Part shown: one piece after another, positions 14,853 through 22,514 of the stretch
Layout: each line of letters starts with the position of its first letter
Numbering within the stretch: position 1 is the first letter of the stretch
Source: Pseudomonadota bacterium
GTDB lineage: Bacteria > Pseudomonadota > Gammaproteobacteria > Acidiferrobacterales > UBA6901
Length of the DNA: 22,514 nucleotides
Assembly: GCA_021785795.1 (NCBI GenBank)
Contig: JAJYEK010000053.1
Location: 1 to 22,514 of the forward strand
Reading direction: 5' to 3'
Notes under the pieces: model-generated
What the model saw: the letters and a program-made list of their open reading frames with translations, nothing else
Databases searched by the model: none
Told to the model about the DNA's origin: nothing
Position numbers and translations under genes: made by a program

Positions 14853-15371
14853 ATGTCAAATCGGCGCAAGGTCACCGGCTCTGTCAGCGCCGGGCGGCGC
14901 AAGGTGCTCGGGGGGCTGGCAGCGGCCAGCGGACTGGTCGCCCTCGGGACGGAACGCGTGGCGCTCGCCGGGTCCGGCGGCGGCAACGATCTCATATTTC
15001 CCGGCCAGCGTCCCCATAACTTCGTGGTATTCCAGTTCAATAAGGCAGACCCGTCGTACCAGGAGCACGTGCTGTTCTCGGTGAGCGCGGTACTGCGGAA
15101 ATTCGGCGATGACGTGCGGATCGTGGTGACGGCGTTCGGTCCGGGGATCCATATCCTGCTGAAGAAGCCGCTGCGCCCCGTTTCCAAGTTCATCCGCGAT
15201 TCCGTCTCCAGCCTCAACGACTACGGGGTGGAGTTTCATGCCTGCGGCAATACGCTCAAGGCACTGAAACTCACGAAAGCCGCGATCCTGCCGTTCGCCA
15301 AGTACGTGGATTCGGGCGCGGTGGATCTGATGGAACTGCAAAAGCGCGGTTACGCCTATATTAGCCTGTGA
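14853..15371 (+). CDS. Tat-exported DsrE/DsrF-like family protein
   Basis: The 172-residue protein has a twin-arginine signal (R15-R16 in GRRKVLGGLAAASGLVALG) followed by a DsrE-like domain of the COG1416 type. That domain shows HNFVVFQFNKADPSYQEHVLFSVSAVLRKFG, the strand DVRIVVTAFGPGIHILL, and LNDYGVEFHACGNTLK, where C131 is the likely functional cysteine. It ends VDSGAVDLMELQKRGYAYISL. Cytoplasmic DsrE relatives carry sulfur on a cysteine; here export implies a periplasmic role, which is unknown. GAGGA lies 6-7 nt before the ATG. It sits directly before msrPQ on the same strand, which suggests a link to envelope thiol or methionine redox chemistry, by context only. Confidence 0.85.
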   Translation: MSNRRKVTGSVSAGRRKVLGGLAAASGLVALGTERVALAGSGGGNDLIFPGQRPHNFVVFQFNKADPSYQEHVLFSVSAVLRKFGDDVRIVVTAFGPGIHILLKKPLRPVSKFIRDSVSSLNDYGVEFHACGNTLKALKLTKAAILPFAKYVDSGAVDLMELQKRGYAYISL

Positions 15372-15393
15372 TCCTGGGCCGGCCCGAAGGCAT

Positions 15394-15421
15394 GGAACTT
15401 CGTCATCCGGAGCTGTCCAAA
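15394..15421 (+). promoter_or_regulatory. Sigma-E-like (ECF) promoter of msrPQ
   Basis: GGAACTT (15394-15400) equals the sigma-E -35 consensus. TCCAAA (15416-15421) follows after 15 nt and resembles the TCnAA-type -10. It lies 47 nt before the msrP ATG. If real, msrPQ is induced by envelope stress. This is sequence similarity only. Confidence 0.5.
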
Positions 15422-15467
15422 TTGGAGTCCGCCGGCCACCCCCGCACCGGTGCGCGAAGGATGTGCC

Positions 15468-16421
15468 ATGCTCATTTCCAAACCGCCGCGGATCCAGTCA
15501 TCCGAGGTCACCGACGAGACCGCATATAACGGTCGGCGCCGGTTTCTTGCCTCCGTTACGGCCACGGCCGCGGCGCTGCTCCTGACTGACCAGGCTGCCG
15601 CGGATCCCGCTCCGGCTTCAGAACTGCCCGGGCTGCTGCCGGCGCACCCCGGTCCCTTCAGCACGAAAGAGCGTCCTACGCCGTACCGGGACATCACGCA
15701 TTACAACAACTTCTACGAATTCGCGACCGACAAGTATTCTCCGGCGACACTGGCTGCGAGTCTGGTGACGCGCCCCTGGACGGTCACCGTCGACGGTGCG
15801 GTGAGGCGGCCCGGAACGTACGGCATCGACGAACTCATCCGCAAGAATCCGCTGGAGGACCGCATCTACCGGTTTCGCTGCGTCGAAGGTTGGTCGATGG
15901 TGATCCCCTGGGTCGGATTTCCGCTCAACCGCCTGATCCGTCAGGTCGAACCTACCGGCAATGCGAAATACGTGAAATTCGTGACACTTTATGACCCCAA
16001 GGAAATGCCGGGTCAGCGCACCGATATCCTGCACTGGCCGTATGTCGAGGGGCTGCGCATGGACGAGGCCATGCATCCCCTGACCATACTGGCAGTAGGT
16101 CTTTACGGCCGGGCGCTTCCCAACCAGGATGGGGCGCCGGTTCGGCTGGTGGTGCCCTGGAAATACGGCTTTAAGAGCATCAAGTCCATCGTGCGGATCA
16201 GCTTTGTCGAAAAGCAGCCGCTTACCACCTGGATGCGGGCCGTGCCGTCCGAATACGGCTTCTATTCCAACGTCAACCCGCACGATGATCACACGCCCTG
16301 GAGCCAGGAACGCGAGCGGCGCATCGGGGATTTTTTCAAACGTCCGACCCTGCTGTTCAACGGCTATGCCGAGCAAGTGGCGCAGCTGTACCGGGGCATG
16401 GATCTCAACAAGTACTATTGA
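15468..16421 (+). CDS. msrP: Protein-methionine-sulfoxide reductase, molybdenum catalytic subunit MsrP
   Basis: MsrP (formerly YedY) reduces methionine sulfoxides in periplasmic proteins using a molybdopterin cofactor and electrons from MsrQ. The 317 residues have a Tat signal (R23-R-R-F-L then a hydrophobic stretch to about 40) and the sulfite-oxidase-fold domain. [26 protein letters not shown], and [18 protein letters not shown] are all present, and C138 is the molybdenum ligand. [21 protein letters not shown] and the PHDDHTPW and [18 protein letters not shown] motifs close the protein. The ATG at 15468 has AAGGA 8 nt upstream and is preferred over the GTG at 15450. It lies 3 nt before msrQ. 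Confidence 0.96.
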   Translation: MLISKPPRIQSSEVTDETAYNGRRRFLASVTATAAALLLTDQAAADPAPASELPGLLPAHPGPFSTKERPTPYRDITHYNNFYEFATDKYSPATLAASLVTRPWTVTVDGAVRRPGTYGIDELIRKNPLEDRIYRFRCVEGWSMVIPWVGFPLNRLIRQVEPTGNAKYVKFVTLYDPKEMPGQRTDILHWPYVEGLRMDEAMHPLTILAVGLYGRALPNQDGAPVRLVVPWKYGFKSIKSIVRISFVEKQPLTTWMRAVPSEYGFYSNVNPHDDHTPWSQERERRIGDFFKRPTLLFNGYAEQVAQLYRGMDLNKYY

Positions 16422-16424
16422 CGC

Positions 16425-17069
16425 ATGACCCCGGAGCGTATTCTCTGGCTGAAGCGTGCAGTGTTCGCGGGCTGTCTGCTGCCGCTCGCGGTCCTGGCCG
16501 CGGAAGCGCCGCTCCAGGATCTCGGTGCCAATCCGATTGCGGCAGTCGAGCATTCGACCGGCCGCTGGACGCTGATATTCCTGCTTGTCACGCTCAGCGT
16601 GACCCCGCTGCGCCGCCTCACGGGGGCGTACTGGCTGCTCCGCTTCCGGCGCATGTTCGGACTGTACGCGTTTTTCTACGCCTGCCTGCATGTCCTGGCG
16701 TACGTGGTGCTCGACCAGTTTTTTGACTGGACCGCAATGGCGCGCGACATCGTCAGGCTACCGTTCATGACCGTGGGATTTGCCAGTTTCGTGCTGTTGG
16801 TTCCCCTGGCGCTGACTGCCAGCAACGCCATGGTGCGGCGACTGGGCGCCAGGCGCTGGCAGGCCTTGCACCGGCTGGTGTATGTGATCGCGATCGGTGG
16901 CGTGCTTCATTACCTGTGGCTGGTGAAGCTCGACAGAACCGAGCCGGACATCTATGGTGCAATCCTGGCGGCACTGCTTGCGTTCCGGATCATCGCGGCC
17001 CTGGGACGCATCGCCCGGCGCGTCCCGGGCAGCCGAGCGCCGCGACTGCCCGCCGACGGCGCTCAGTGA
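16425..17069 (+). CDS. msrQ: Heme-binding membrane subunit MsrQ
   Basis: MsrQ is the inner-membrane b-type heme protein that passes electrons from the quinone pool or flavin reductase to MsrP. The 214 residues form about six hydrophobic spans of the ferric-reductase-like type. They include the family motifs NPIAAVEHSTGRWTL, VTPLRRLTG, RRMFGLYAFFYACLHVLAY, RRWQALHRLVYVI and VLHYLWLVK. H89, H149 and H162 are the likely heme ligands. It starts 3 nt after the msrP stop, so the two are co-translated. A strong hairpin follows the stop directly. Confidence 0.96.
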   Translation: MTPERILWLKRAVFAGCLLPLAVLAAEAPLQDLGANPIAAVEHSTGRWTLIFLLVTLSVTPLRRLTGAYWLLRFRRMFGLYAFFYACLHVLAYVVLDQFFDWTAMARDIVRLPFMTVGFASFVLLVPLALTASNAMVRRLGARRWQALHRLVYVIAIGGVLHYLWLVKLDRTEPDIYGAILAALLAFRIIAALGRIARRVPGSRAPRLPADGAQ

Positions 17070-17112
17070 CCGGCGACAGTCCGGTCGCCGGCCCCGGCGT
17101 TCTTTCTCCCGA
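17070..17112 (+). terminator. Candidate terminator of msrPQ
   Basis: CCGGCGAC (17070-17077) and GTCGCCGG (17084-17091) make a perfect 8-bp stem with a 6-nt loop, beginning at the base after the msrQ stop. A loosely T-rich stretch (GTTCTTTCTCC) follows after a GC-rich gap, so the terminator is suboptimal. Confidence 0.5.
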
Positions 17113-17125
17113 AGAAGTTTCTTAG

Positions 17126-18052
<927 letters not shown>

Positions 18053-18055
18053 CTG

Positions 18056-18094
18056 CGGCAGCGCATTCGATGCGGGTGCTGCCGGGCGGGTTTT
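18056..18094 (+). terminator. Candidate terminator of dapB
   Basis: CGGCAGC (18056-18062) pairs with GCTGCCG (18078-18084), with a 15-nt loop, and GGCGGG then TTTT follow. It starts 3 nt after the dapB stop. A second 8-bp stem (18156-18163 with 18181-18188) lies further down the gap without a T-tract. Confidence 0.45.
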
Positions 18095-18224
18095 GTCTCA
18101 GTCCGGATTTTCAACATCGGTAGAGGATTCCGGCCCTTCCGCGATGTGGCCACCCTCGGCGCATCCTGGTGCAGCCATTGTGCGCCGAAACGCGCGCTCA
18201 ACTGTAGCTCGAGGAATATAACAA

Positions 18225-18827
18225 ATGCCGAATGACGGCCGCACCAAGATAATCTACAGGAGAACGCCGGAATCAGCGGCCATGCTGGCAAACGTCAAAC
18301 GAGCGACGGCGATCACCGCCGCGATCAACCGCTTGACGTTCAACGATGCGGACGAAATTCGGGCCCTGTTCAGCGAACTCACCGGTAAAAAGGTGGACGA
18401 TAGTTTTTTGCTGATCCCGCCATTCTATACTGCCGGTGGGGACGAAATCCGCGTCGGGCGAAATGTCTTTGTCAATCAGAACTGCACTTTCTATGACCTT
18501 GGCGGGCTCGACATCGCGGACGATGTGATGATCGGGCCAAACGTGAGCATCATCACGGCGGGCCATCCCCTTGAACCTTCGCAGCGTCGTGCCGCCACAA
18601 TCGGAAAGCCCATCGTGATTGAGAGCAACGTCTGGATCGCAGCCGGCGCAACGATTATCGGCGGGGTTACGGTAGGCGAAAACTCGGTTGTAGCTGCGGG
18701 TTCGGTGGTCACCAAGGACGTTCCTCCGGATACCCTTGTCGGAGGAAATCCGGCGCGGGTCATCCGTTCGATTGGTGACGACCAAAGGAACATCCGCAGG
18801 GGGTTCGGAAGCGGAAATTCGAACTGA
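18225..18827 (+). CDS. Sugar O-acetyltransferase of the LacA/Maa/NodL left-handed beta-helix family
   Basis: The 200-residue protein uses acetyl-CoA to acetylate a sugar or similar hydroxyl acceptor; the actual substrate is unknown. An N-terminal helical part (about 15-50) precedes hexapeptide repeats that build the left-handed beta-helix. These include IRVGRNVFVNQNCTFYD, LDIADDVMIGPNVSI, IVIESNVWIAAGATIIGGVTVGENSVVAAGSVVTKDVPP and LVGGNPARVIR. H114 in TAGHPLEPSQRR corresponds to the catalytic histidine. GAGGA lies about 9 nt before the ATG. It stands alone between dapB and carA with a somewhat less GC-rich sequence, so it may be a later insertion. A role in sugar efflux detoxification or surface polysaccharide is possible but not shown. 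Confidence 0.9.
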   Translation: MPNDGRTKIIYRRTPESAAMLANVKRATAITAAINRLTFNDADEIRALFSELTGKKVDDSFLLIPPFYTAGGDEIRVGRNVFVNQNCTFYDLGGLDIADDVMIGPNVSIITAGHPLEPSQRRAATIGKPIVIESNVWIAAGATIIGGVTVGENSVVAAGSVVTKDVPPDTLVGGNPARVIRSIGDDQRNIRRGFGSGNSN

Positions 18828-18857
18828 GACACTTGCGCAGGCCGAAGCGGTTGCGGT

Positions 18858-18886
18858 TTGCTTTTGGCAGGGTGCTCACGTAAAAT
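18858..18886 (+). promoter_or_regulatory. Candidate promoter of carAB
   Basis: TTGCTT (18858-18863) and TAAAAT (18881-18886) are 17 nt apart. The -10 is good and the -35 moderate. Transcription from here would include the upstream ORF and the hairpin before carA. Confidence 0.45.
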
Positions 18887-18914
18887 AGCGTTTCAACCCG
18901 AAGCACCCAAATCA

Positions 18915-18995
18915 ATGAACGAATTACCGAAAGCGGGAGAGGCGTGTGCGGCCTCGCCCGCTTTCGCATGCCTACCGGCGGAGGTATCCGGCTGA
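18915..18995 (+). CDS. Possible 26-codon leader ORF upstream of carA
   Basis: An ATG at 18915 opens a short frame beginning [15 protein letters not shown] and ending in TGA at 18993-18995. The last A of the stop is the first base of the carA ATG (TGATG). Such an overlap is typical of translational coupling. No Shine-Dalgarno precedes it, and the peptide has no run of arginine or pyrimidine-linked codons, so a classical attenuator is not evident. It may be chance. Confidence 0.35.
   Translation: MNELPKAGEACAASPAFACLPAEVSG
18928..18966 (+). promoter_or_regulatory. Long hairpin in the carA leader
   Basis: CGAAAGCGGG (18928-18937) pairs perfectly with CCCGCTTTCG (18957-18966). After one A/G mismatch, GAGGC (18939-18943) pairs with GCCTC (18951-18955), leaving a 7-nt loop. 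That is 15 bp in a leader of about 100 nt. No T-tract follows, so it is not an ordinary terminator. It ends 28 nt before the carA start and lies within the leader ORF, so ribosomes on that ORF would melt it. Confidence 0.7.
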
Positions 18996-20203
18996 TGCGC
19001 GCTGCCCTGCTTGCCCTGGAAGACGGCACCCTTTTTGCCGGTGAGGCCATTGGCGCATCGGGGCAGGCGGTCGGCGAGGTGGTGTTCAACACAGCCATGA
19101 CCGGTTACCAGGAGATACTCACCGACCCCTCGTACGCCAAGCAGATCGTTACGCTTACGTATCCCCATATCGGAAACACCGGTGTCAATGCCGAGGACAT
19201 GGAGAGCAGCAGGGTCTTTGCAGCCGGTCTCGTGATCCGCGACCTGCCGGCCCGCGTGAGCAACTGGCGCGCCTCCGCAAGTCTGCCGGAATTCCTGCGC
19301 AAGCACAGGGTGGTGGCAATTTCCGGAATCGATACCCGAAAGCTTACCCGCCTGTTGCGCGAGAAGGGGGCCCAGAATGGATGCGTCGTCGCGGCGGGCG
19401 AGGACGGGAAGATTGACCGCCGGGCGGCGCTTGCTGCCGCCCGGGCGTTTGCTGGCCTGAAGGGCATGGACCTTGCAAAGGTGGTCACGACCAAGGAGCC
19501 TTATCTGTGGGAGGAAGGCGGATGGGCCCCGGGCCAGGGCTACCGGGCGGCCGGTGAGCGCCGCTTCGACGTGGTTGCGTACGATTTCGGGATCAAGCGC
19601 AACATCTTGCGCATGTTGGCCGACCGCGGCTGCCGTGTCACGGTGGTGCCCGCCAAGACCAACGCCGAGGAAGTCCTCGCGCGGCGTCCGCACGGGATCT
19701 TTCTGTCAAACGGCCCCGGTGATCCCGAACCATGCACCTACGCGATCGCGGCCATTCGCAGTTTCATCGCCAGCGGTCTCCCGGTGTTCGGTATTTGCCT
19801 CGGCCATCAGCTTCTCGGGCTTGCGTCGGGTGCGCGCACCATAAAGATGAAGTTTGGCCATCATGGAGCCAATCATCCGGTACAGGAACTTGCGAGCGGA
19901 CGTGTCATGATCACCAGCCAGAACCACGGTTTCGCGGTCGATGAGGACAGTCTGCCTTCCATGCTGCGCGTGACCCACCGGTCCCTGTTCGATGGCTCGG
20001 TCCAGGGCCTGGAGCGCACCGACGGTCCGGTTTTCTGCTTTCAGGGGCATCCGGAGGCAAGCCCCGGGCCGCACGACGTCAGTCCGCTTTTCGACCGGTT
20101 CATCCGGCTCATGGAGGCTCAGTCCCGCCCGGAGGCAGCCGCGGCGGTATGTGCCCCAGCGCCGGCTGCGACGGTTGTCGGGATTGAGGCCGGAGGAGCC
20201 TAG
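18995..20203 (+). CDS. carA: Carbamoyl-phosphate synthase small (glutaminase) subunit
   Basis: CarA hydrolyses glutamine and channels ammonia to CarB for carbamoyl phosphate, the precursor of arginine and pyrimidines. The 402 residues show the N-terminal domain ([59 protein letters not shown]). The class I amidotransferase domain follows, with the nucleophile C268 in [12 protein letters not shown] and H352 and E354 in [12 protein letters not shown]. The start at 18995 matches the family and has GGAGG 10 nt upstream; GTG 18944 and ATG 18968 are in frame but add non-family residues. The last 20 or so residues ([16 protein letters not shown]) are an unusual alanine-rich extension. It is separated from carB by 13 nt. 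Confidence 0.97.
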   Translation: MRAALLALEDGTLFAGEAIGASGQAVGEVVFNTAMTGYQEILTDPSYAKQIVTLTYPHIGNTGVNAEDMESSRVFAAGLVIRDLPARVSNWRASASLPEFLRKHRVVAISGIDTRKLTRLLREKGAQNGCVVAAGEDGKIDRRAALAAARAFAGLKGMDLAKVVTTKEPYLWEEGGWAPGQGYRAAGERRFDVVAYDFGIKRNILRMLADRGCRVTVVPAKTNAEEVLARRPHGIFLSNGPGDPEPCTYAIAAIRSFIASGLPVFGICLGHQLLGLASGARTIKMKFGHHGANHPVQELASGRVMITSQNHGFAVDEDSLPSMLRVTHRSLFDGSVQGLERTDGPVFCFQGHPEASPGPHDVSPLFDRFIRLMEAQSRPEAAAAVCAPAPAATVVGIEAGGA

Positions 20204-20216
20204 ACGGCGGTTCATT

Positions 20217-22514
20217 ATGCCGAAACGCACTGATATCCGCAGCATCCTGATCATTGGCGCCGGACCGATCATTATCGGCCAGGGGTGCGAGTTCGATTAT
20301 TCCGGGGCTCAGGCCTGCAAGGCGCTCAAGGAAGAGGGGTATCGCGTCATCCTGGTCAACTCCAATCCGGCCACCATCATGACCGATCCCGATCTGGCTG
20401 ATGCGACCTATATCGAACCGGTCCAGTGGCAGACCGTCGCCAAGATCATCGCAAAAGAACGGCCCGATGCGCTGTTGCCAACGATGGGCGGCCAGACTGG
20501 ACTCAACTGCGCCCTCGACCTCGACCGCGAAGGCGTGCTCGAGCGCTACGGCGTCGAGATGATCGGCGCCAAGCGCGAGGCCATTGATAAGGCCGAGGAC
20601 CGCGAGCTGTTCAAGAAGGCGATGGAGTCCATCGGGCTCGGCGTCGCGCGTGGAGCGATCGCGCACAGCCTGGAGGAAGCGCTGCAGGTCCAGGCGATGA
20701 TCGGGTTTCCGGCAATCATCCGCCCGTCCTTTACCCTCGGTGGCAGCGGCGGAGGAATCGCGTACAACAAGGAGGAGTTCCTCGCGATCTGCGAGCGCGG
20801 CCTGGAGGCTTCGCCTACGCGCGAGCTGCTGATCGAGGAATCGATCATCGGCTGGAAGGAATACGAGATGGAGGTGGTGCGGGACCGCAAGGACAATTGC
20901 ATCATTGTCTGTTCCATCGAGAACATCGATCCAATGGGCGTACACACCGGCGATTCCATCACGGTCGCGCCGGCCCAGACGTTGACCGACAAGGAATACC
21001 AGGTGATGCGTGACGCGAGTATCGCTGTGTTGCGCGAGATCGGAGTCGAGACCGGGGGGTCCAACGTCCAGTTTGCCGTCAACCCCGATGACGGGCGCAT
21101 GCTGGTGATCGAGATGAATCCGCGGGTTTCACGCTCCTCAGCGCTCGCCAGCAAAGCAACGGGTTTCCCGATCGCAAAGGTGGCAGCCAAGCTGGCGGTC
21201 GGCTATACGCTGGATGAGCTCAAGAACGACATCACCGGCGGGGCGACCCCGGCGTCATTCGAGCCGACCATAGACTATGTCGTGACCAAGTTTCCGCGCT
21301 TCACCTTCGAAAAGTTTCCCAAAGCCGATCCGACGCTCACTACACAGATGAAGTCGGTGGGCGAGGTCATGGCGATCGGCCGCACATTCCAGGAGTCGCT
21401 GCATAAGGCGATCCGCGGTCTGGAGACCGGCGTCTACGGCCTGGAGCCGATCATCGATCCGCAGCTGACGCCCGACCAGATGGCCACGCGCATCGAGCAT
21501 GAGCTGCGGGTGCCTGGTGCCGAGCGCATATGGTATATCGCCGATGCGTTCCGGTCGGGAATGAGCGTCGACGCAGTCTTCGATTTGACGCACATCGATC
21601 CTTGGTTCCTTGTCCAGATCGAAGAGCTGGTATCGCTCGAGGCGGAAATCCGCCGCTACACCCGCAAGAGGCCCTCGCGCGAGCGCCTGCGGGCATGGAA
21701 ACGCAAGGGCTTTTCCGACCGGCGGCTGGCGCAGTTGCTGGAGGTGAGCGAAACGCAGTTTCGGGAGTTGCGCCACGGTGCCAGCGTTCGCCCGGTGTTC
21801 AAGCGGGTCGACTCCTGCGCCGCTGAATTTGCGTCGGCCACGGCATACATGTATTCGACCTATGATGAGGAATGTGAGTCTCATCCGGAACCGCGCGACA
21901 AGATTATGGTGCTCGGAGGCGGACCCAATCGCATCGGCCAGGGCATAGAATTCGATTATTGCTGTGTACACGCCGCCTTTGCGCTGCGCGAGGATGGCTA
22001 CCAGACCATCATGGTCAATTGCAACCCGGAGACGGTTTCGACCGACTACGACACATCCGACCGTCTGTACTTCGAGCCCCTGACACTGGAGGACGTGCTC
22101 GAAATCAGCCACATCGAACAACCCAAGGGCGTGATCGTGCAGTATGGTGGCCAGACTCCGCTCAAGCTCGCACGCGAGCTTGAGCGCAACCACGTGCCCA
22201 TTATCGGCACCAGCCCGGATTCCATTGATCTGGCAGAGGACCGCGAGCGGTTCCAGAAGCTCGTCCAGAAGCTGGGGCTGCTGCAGCCGCCGAACCGTAC
22301 GGCCACCACGCCGGATCAGGCCGTGAAGCTCGCCGAGGAAATCGGCTATCCGCTGGTGGTGCGGCCCTCGTACGTTCTCGGCGGCAGGGCCATGGAGATC
22401 GTGCTCAATCGCGAGGATCTCGAGACCTACATGCGCGTGGCAGTACGCGTGTCGAACGATTCGCCGGTGCTGCTGGACCGCTTCCTGAGCGATGCGATCG
22501 AAGTCGACGTGGAT
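20217..22514 (+). CDS. carB: Carbamoyl-phosphate synthase large subunit, 5' part
   Basis: CarB makes carbamoyl phosphate from bicarbonate, ammonia and two ATP. The frame is open from ATG 20217 to the window end, giving 766 codons of a protein normally near 1070. The first synthetase half is complete, with [64 protein letters not shown] and [31 protein letters not shown]. The oligomerisation region follows. The second half repeats the pattern with [47 protein letters not shown] and [12 protein letters not shown]. The missing end would hold the rest of the second ATP-grasp and the regulatory MGS domain. Glycine replaces the more usual alanine in [11 protein letters not shown]. It is co-transcribed with carA. 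Confidence 0.97.
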   Translation, partial: MPKRTDIRSILIIGAGPIIIGQGCEFDYSGAQACKALKEEGYRVILVNSNPATIMTDPDLADATYIEPVQWQTVAKIIAKERPDALLPTMGGQTGLNCALDLDREGVLERYGVEMIGAKREAIDKAEDRELFKKAMESIGLGVARGAIAHSLEEALQVQAMIGFPAIIRPSFTLGGSGGGIAYNKEEFLAICERGLEASPTRELLIEESIIGWKEYEMEVVRDRKDNCIIVCSIENIDPMGVHTGDSITVAPAQTLTDKEYQVMRDASIAVLREIGVETGGSNVQFAVNPDDGRMLVIEMNPRVSRSSALASKATGFPIAKVAAKLAVGYTLDELKNDITGGATPASFEPTIDYVVTKFPRFTFEKFPKADPTLTTQMKSVGEVMAIGRTFQESLHKAIRGLETGVYGLEPIIDPQLTPDQMATRIEHELRVPGAERIWYIADAFRSGMSVDAVFDLTHIDPWFLVQIEELVSLEAEIRRYTRKRPSRERLRAWKRKGFSDRRLAQLLEVSETQFRELRHGASVRPVFKRVDSCAAEFASATAYMYSTYDEECESHPEPRDKIMVLGGGPNRIGQGIEFDYCCVHAAFALREDGYQTIMVNCNPETVSTDYDTSDRLYFEPLTLEDVLEISHIEQPKGVIVQYGGQTPLKLARELERNHVPIIGTSPDSIDLAEDRERFQKLVQKLGLLQPPNRTATTPDQAVKLAEEIGYPLVVRPSYVLGGRAMEIVLNREDLETYMRVAVRVSNDSPVLLDRFLSDAIEVDVD

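Noticed and set aside
15618..16691. A 357-codon minus-strand frame opposite msrP and msrQ
   Set aside because: It spans two well-supported genes on the other strand and has no family features.
18905..18925. ArgR box before carA
   Set aside because: AATGAACGAATTAC resembles part of an ARG box, but no second half or paired box is present.

Overview
The window is a GC-rich chromosomal segment of a gammaproteobacterium. Three things support this. The order smpB / ratA / rnfH / bamE / fur is a gammaproteobacterial arrangement. The heat-shock cluster hrcA-grpE-dnaK-dnaJ combines a CIRCE operator with sigma-32 promoters. The tmRNA tag reads ANDDNYALAA, one residue from the E. coli tag. A DsrE-like protein and the msrPQ pair might suit a sulfur-metabolising lineage of the Chromatiales / Acidiferrobacterales kind, but this placement is inference and no marker in the window settles it.

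Region 1 (1-2184) is the end of an integrated element. It holds a truncated membrane-protein gene at the left edge, about 690 bases without a convincing gene but with an 18-bp tandem repeat, and a complete DUF4102-type tyrosine integrase. The int start region has four GTTACCCC motifs arranged so that the int Shine-Dalgarno can pair with two different upstream arms. The element abuts the 3' end of the tmRNA gene, a common integration target. Region 2 (2185-3126) is ssrA and smpB, the trans-translation pair, both on the minus strand.

Region 3 (3224-5338, plus) is an SNF-family transporter whose extracellular-gate residues look replaced, followed by ratA and rnfH in an overlapping run. bamE (minus) and fur (plus) diverge from one short promoter region. 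Region 4 (6301-9380, minus) is a tight operon nadK-recN-GNAT acetyltransferase. Region 5 (9511-14759, plus) is hrcA-grpE-dnaK-dnaJ: the hrcA promoter carries a near-perfect CIRCE, while grpE and dnaK each have a sigma-32-like promoter with the same 15-nt spacing.

Region 6 (14853-17091, plus) holds a Tat-exported DsrE-like protein, msrP and msrQ (periplasmic methionine sulfoxide reductase), and a terminator hairpin. A sigma-E-like promoter precedes msrP. Region 7 (17249-22514, plus) has dapB, a left-handed beta-helix sugar O-acetyltransferase that breaks the dapB-carAB neighbourhood, carA and the first 766 codons of carB, which runs off the window. The carA leader contains a long near-perfect hairpin inside a 26-codon upstream ORF whose stop overlaps the carA start.

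Most of the window is ordinary core genome. The points worth a second look are the int translation-control repeats, the altered transporter gate, the sigma-E-like msrP promoter next to a Tat-exported DsrE protein, and the carA leader.
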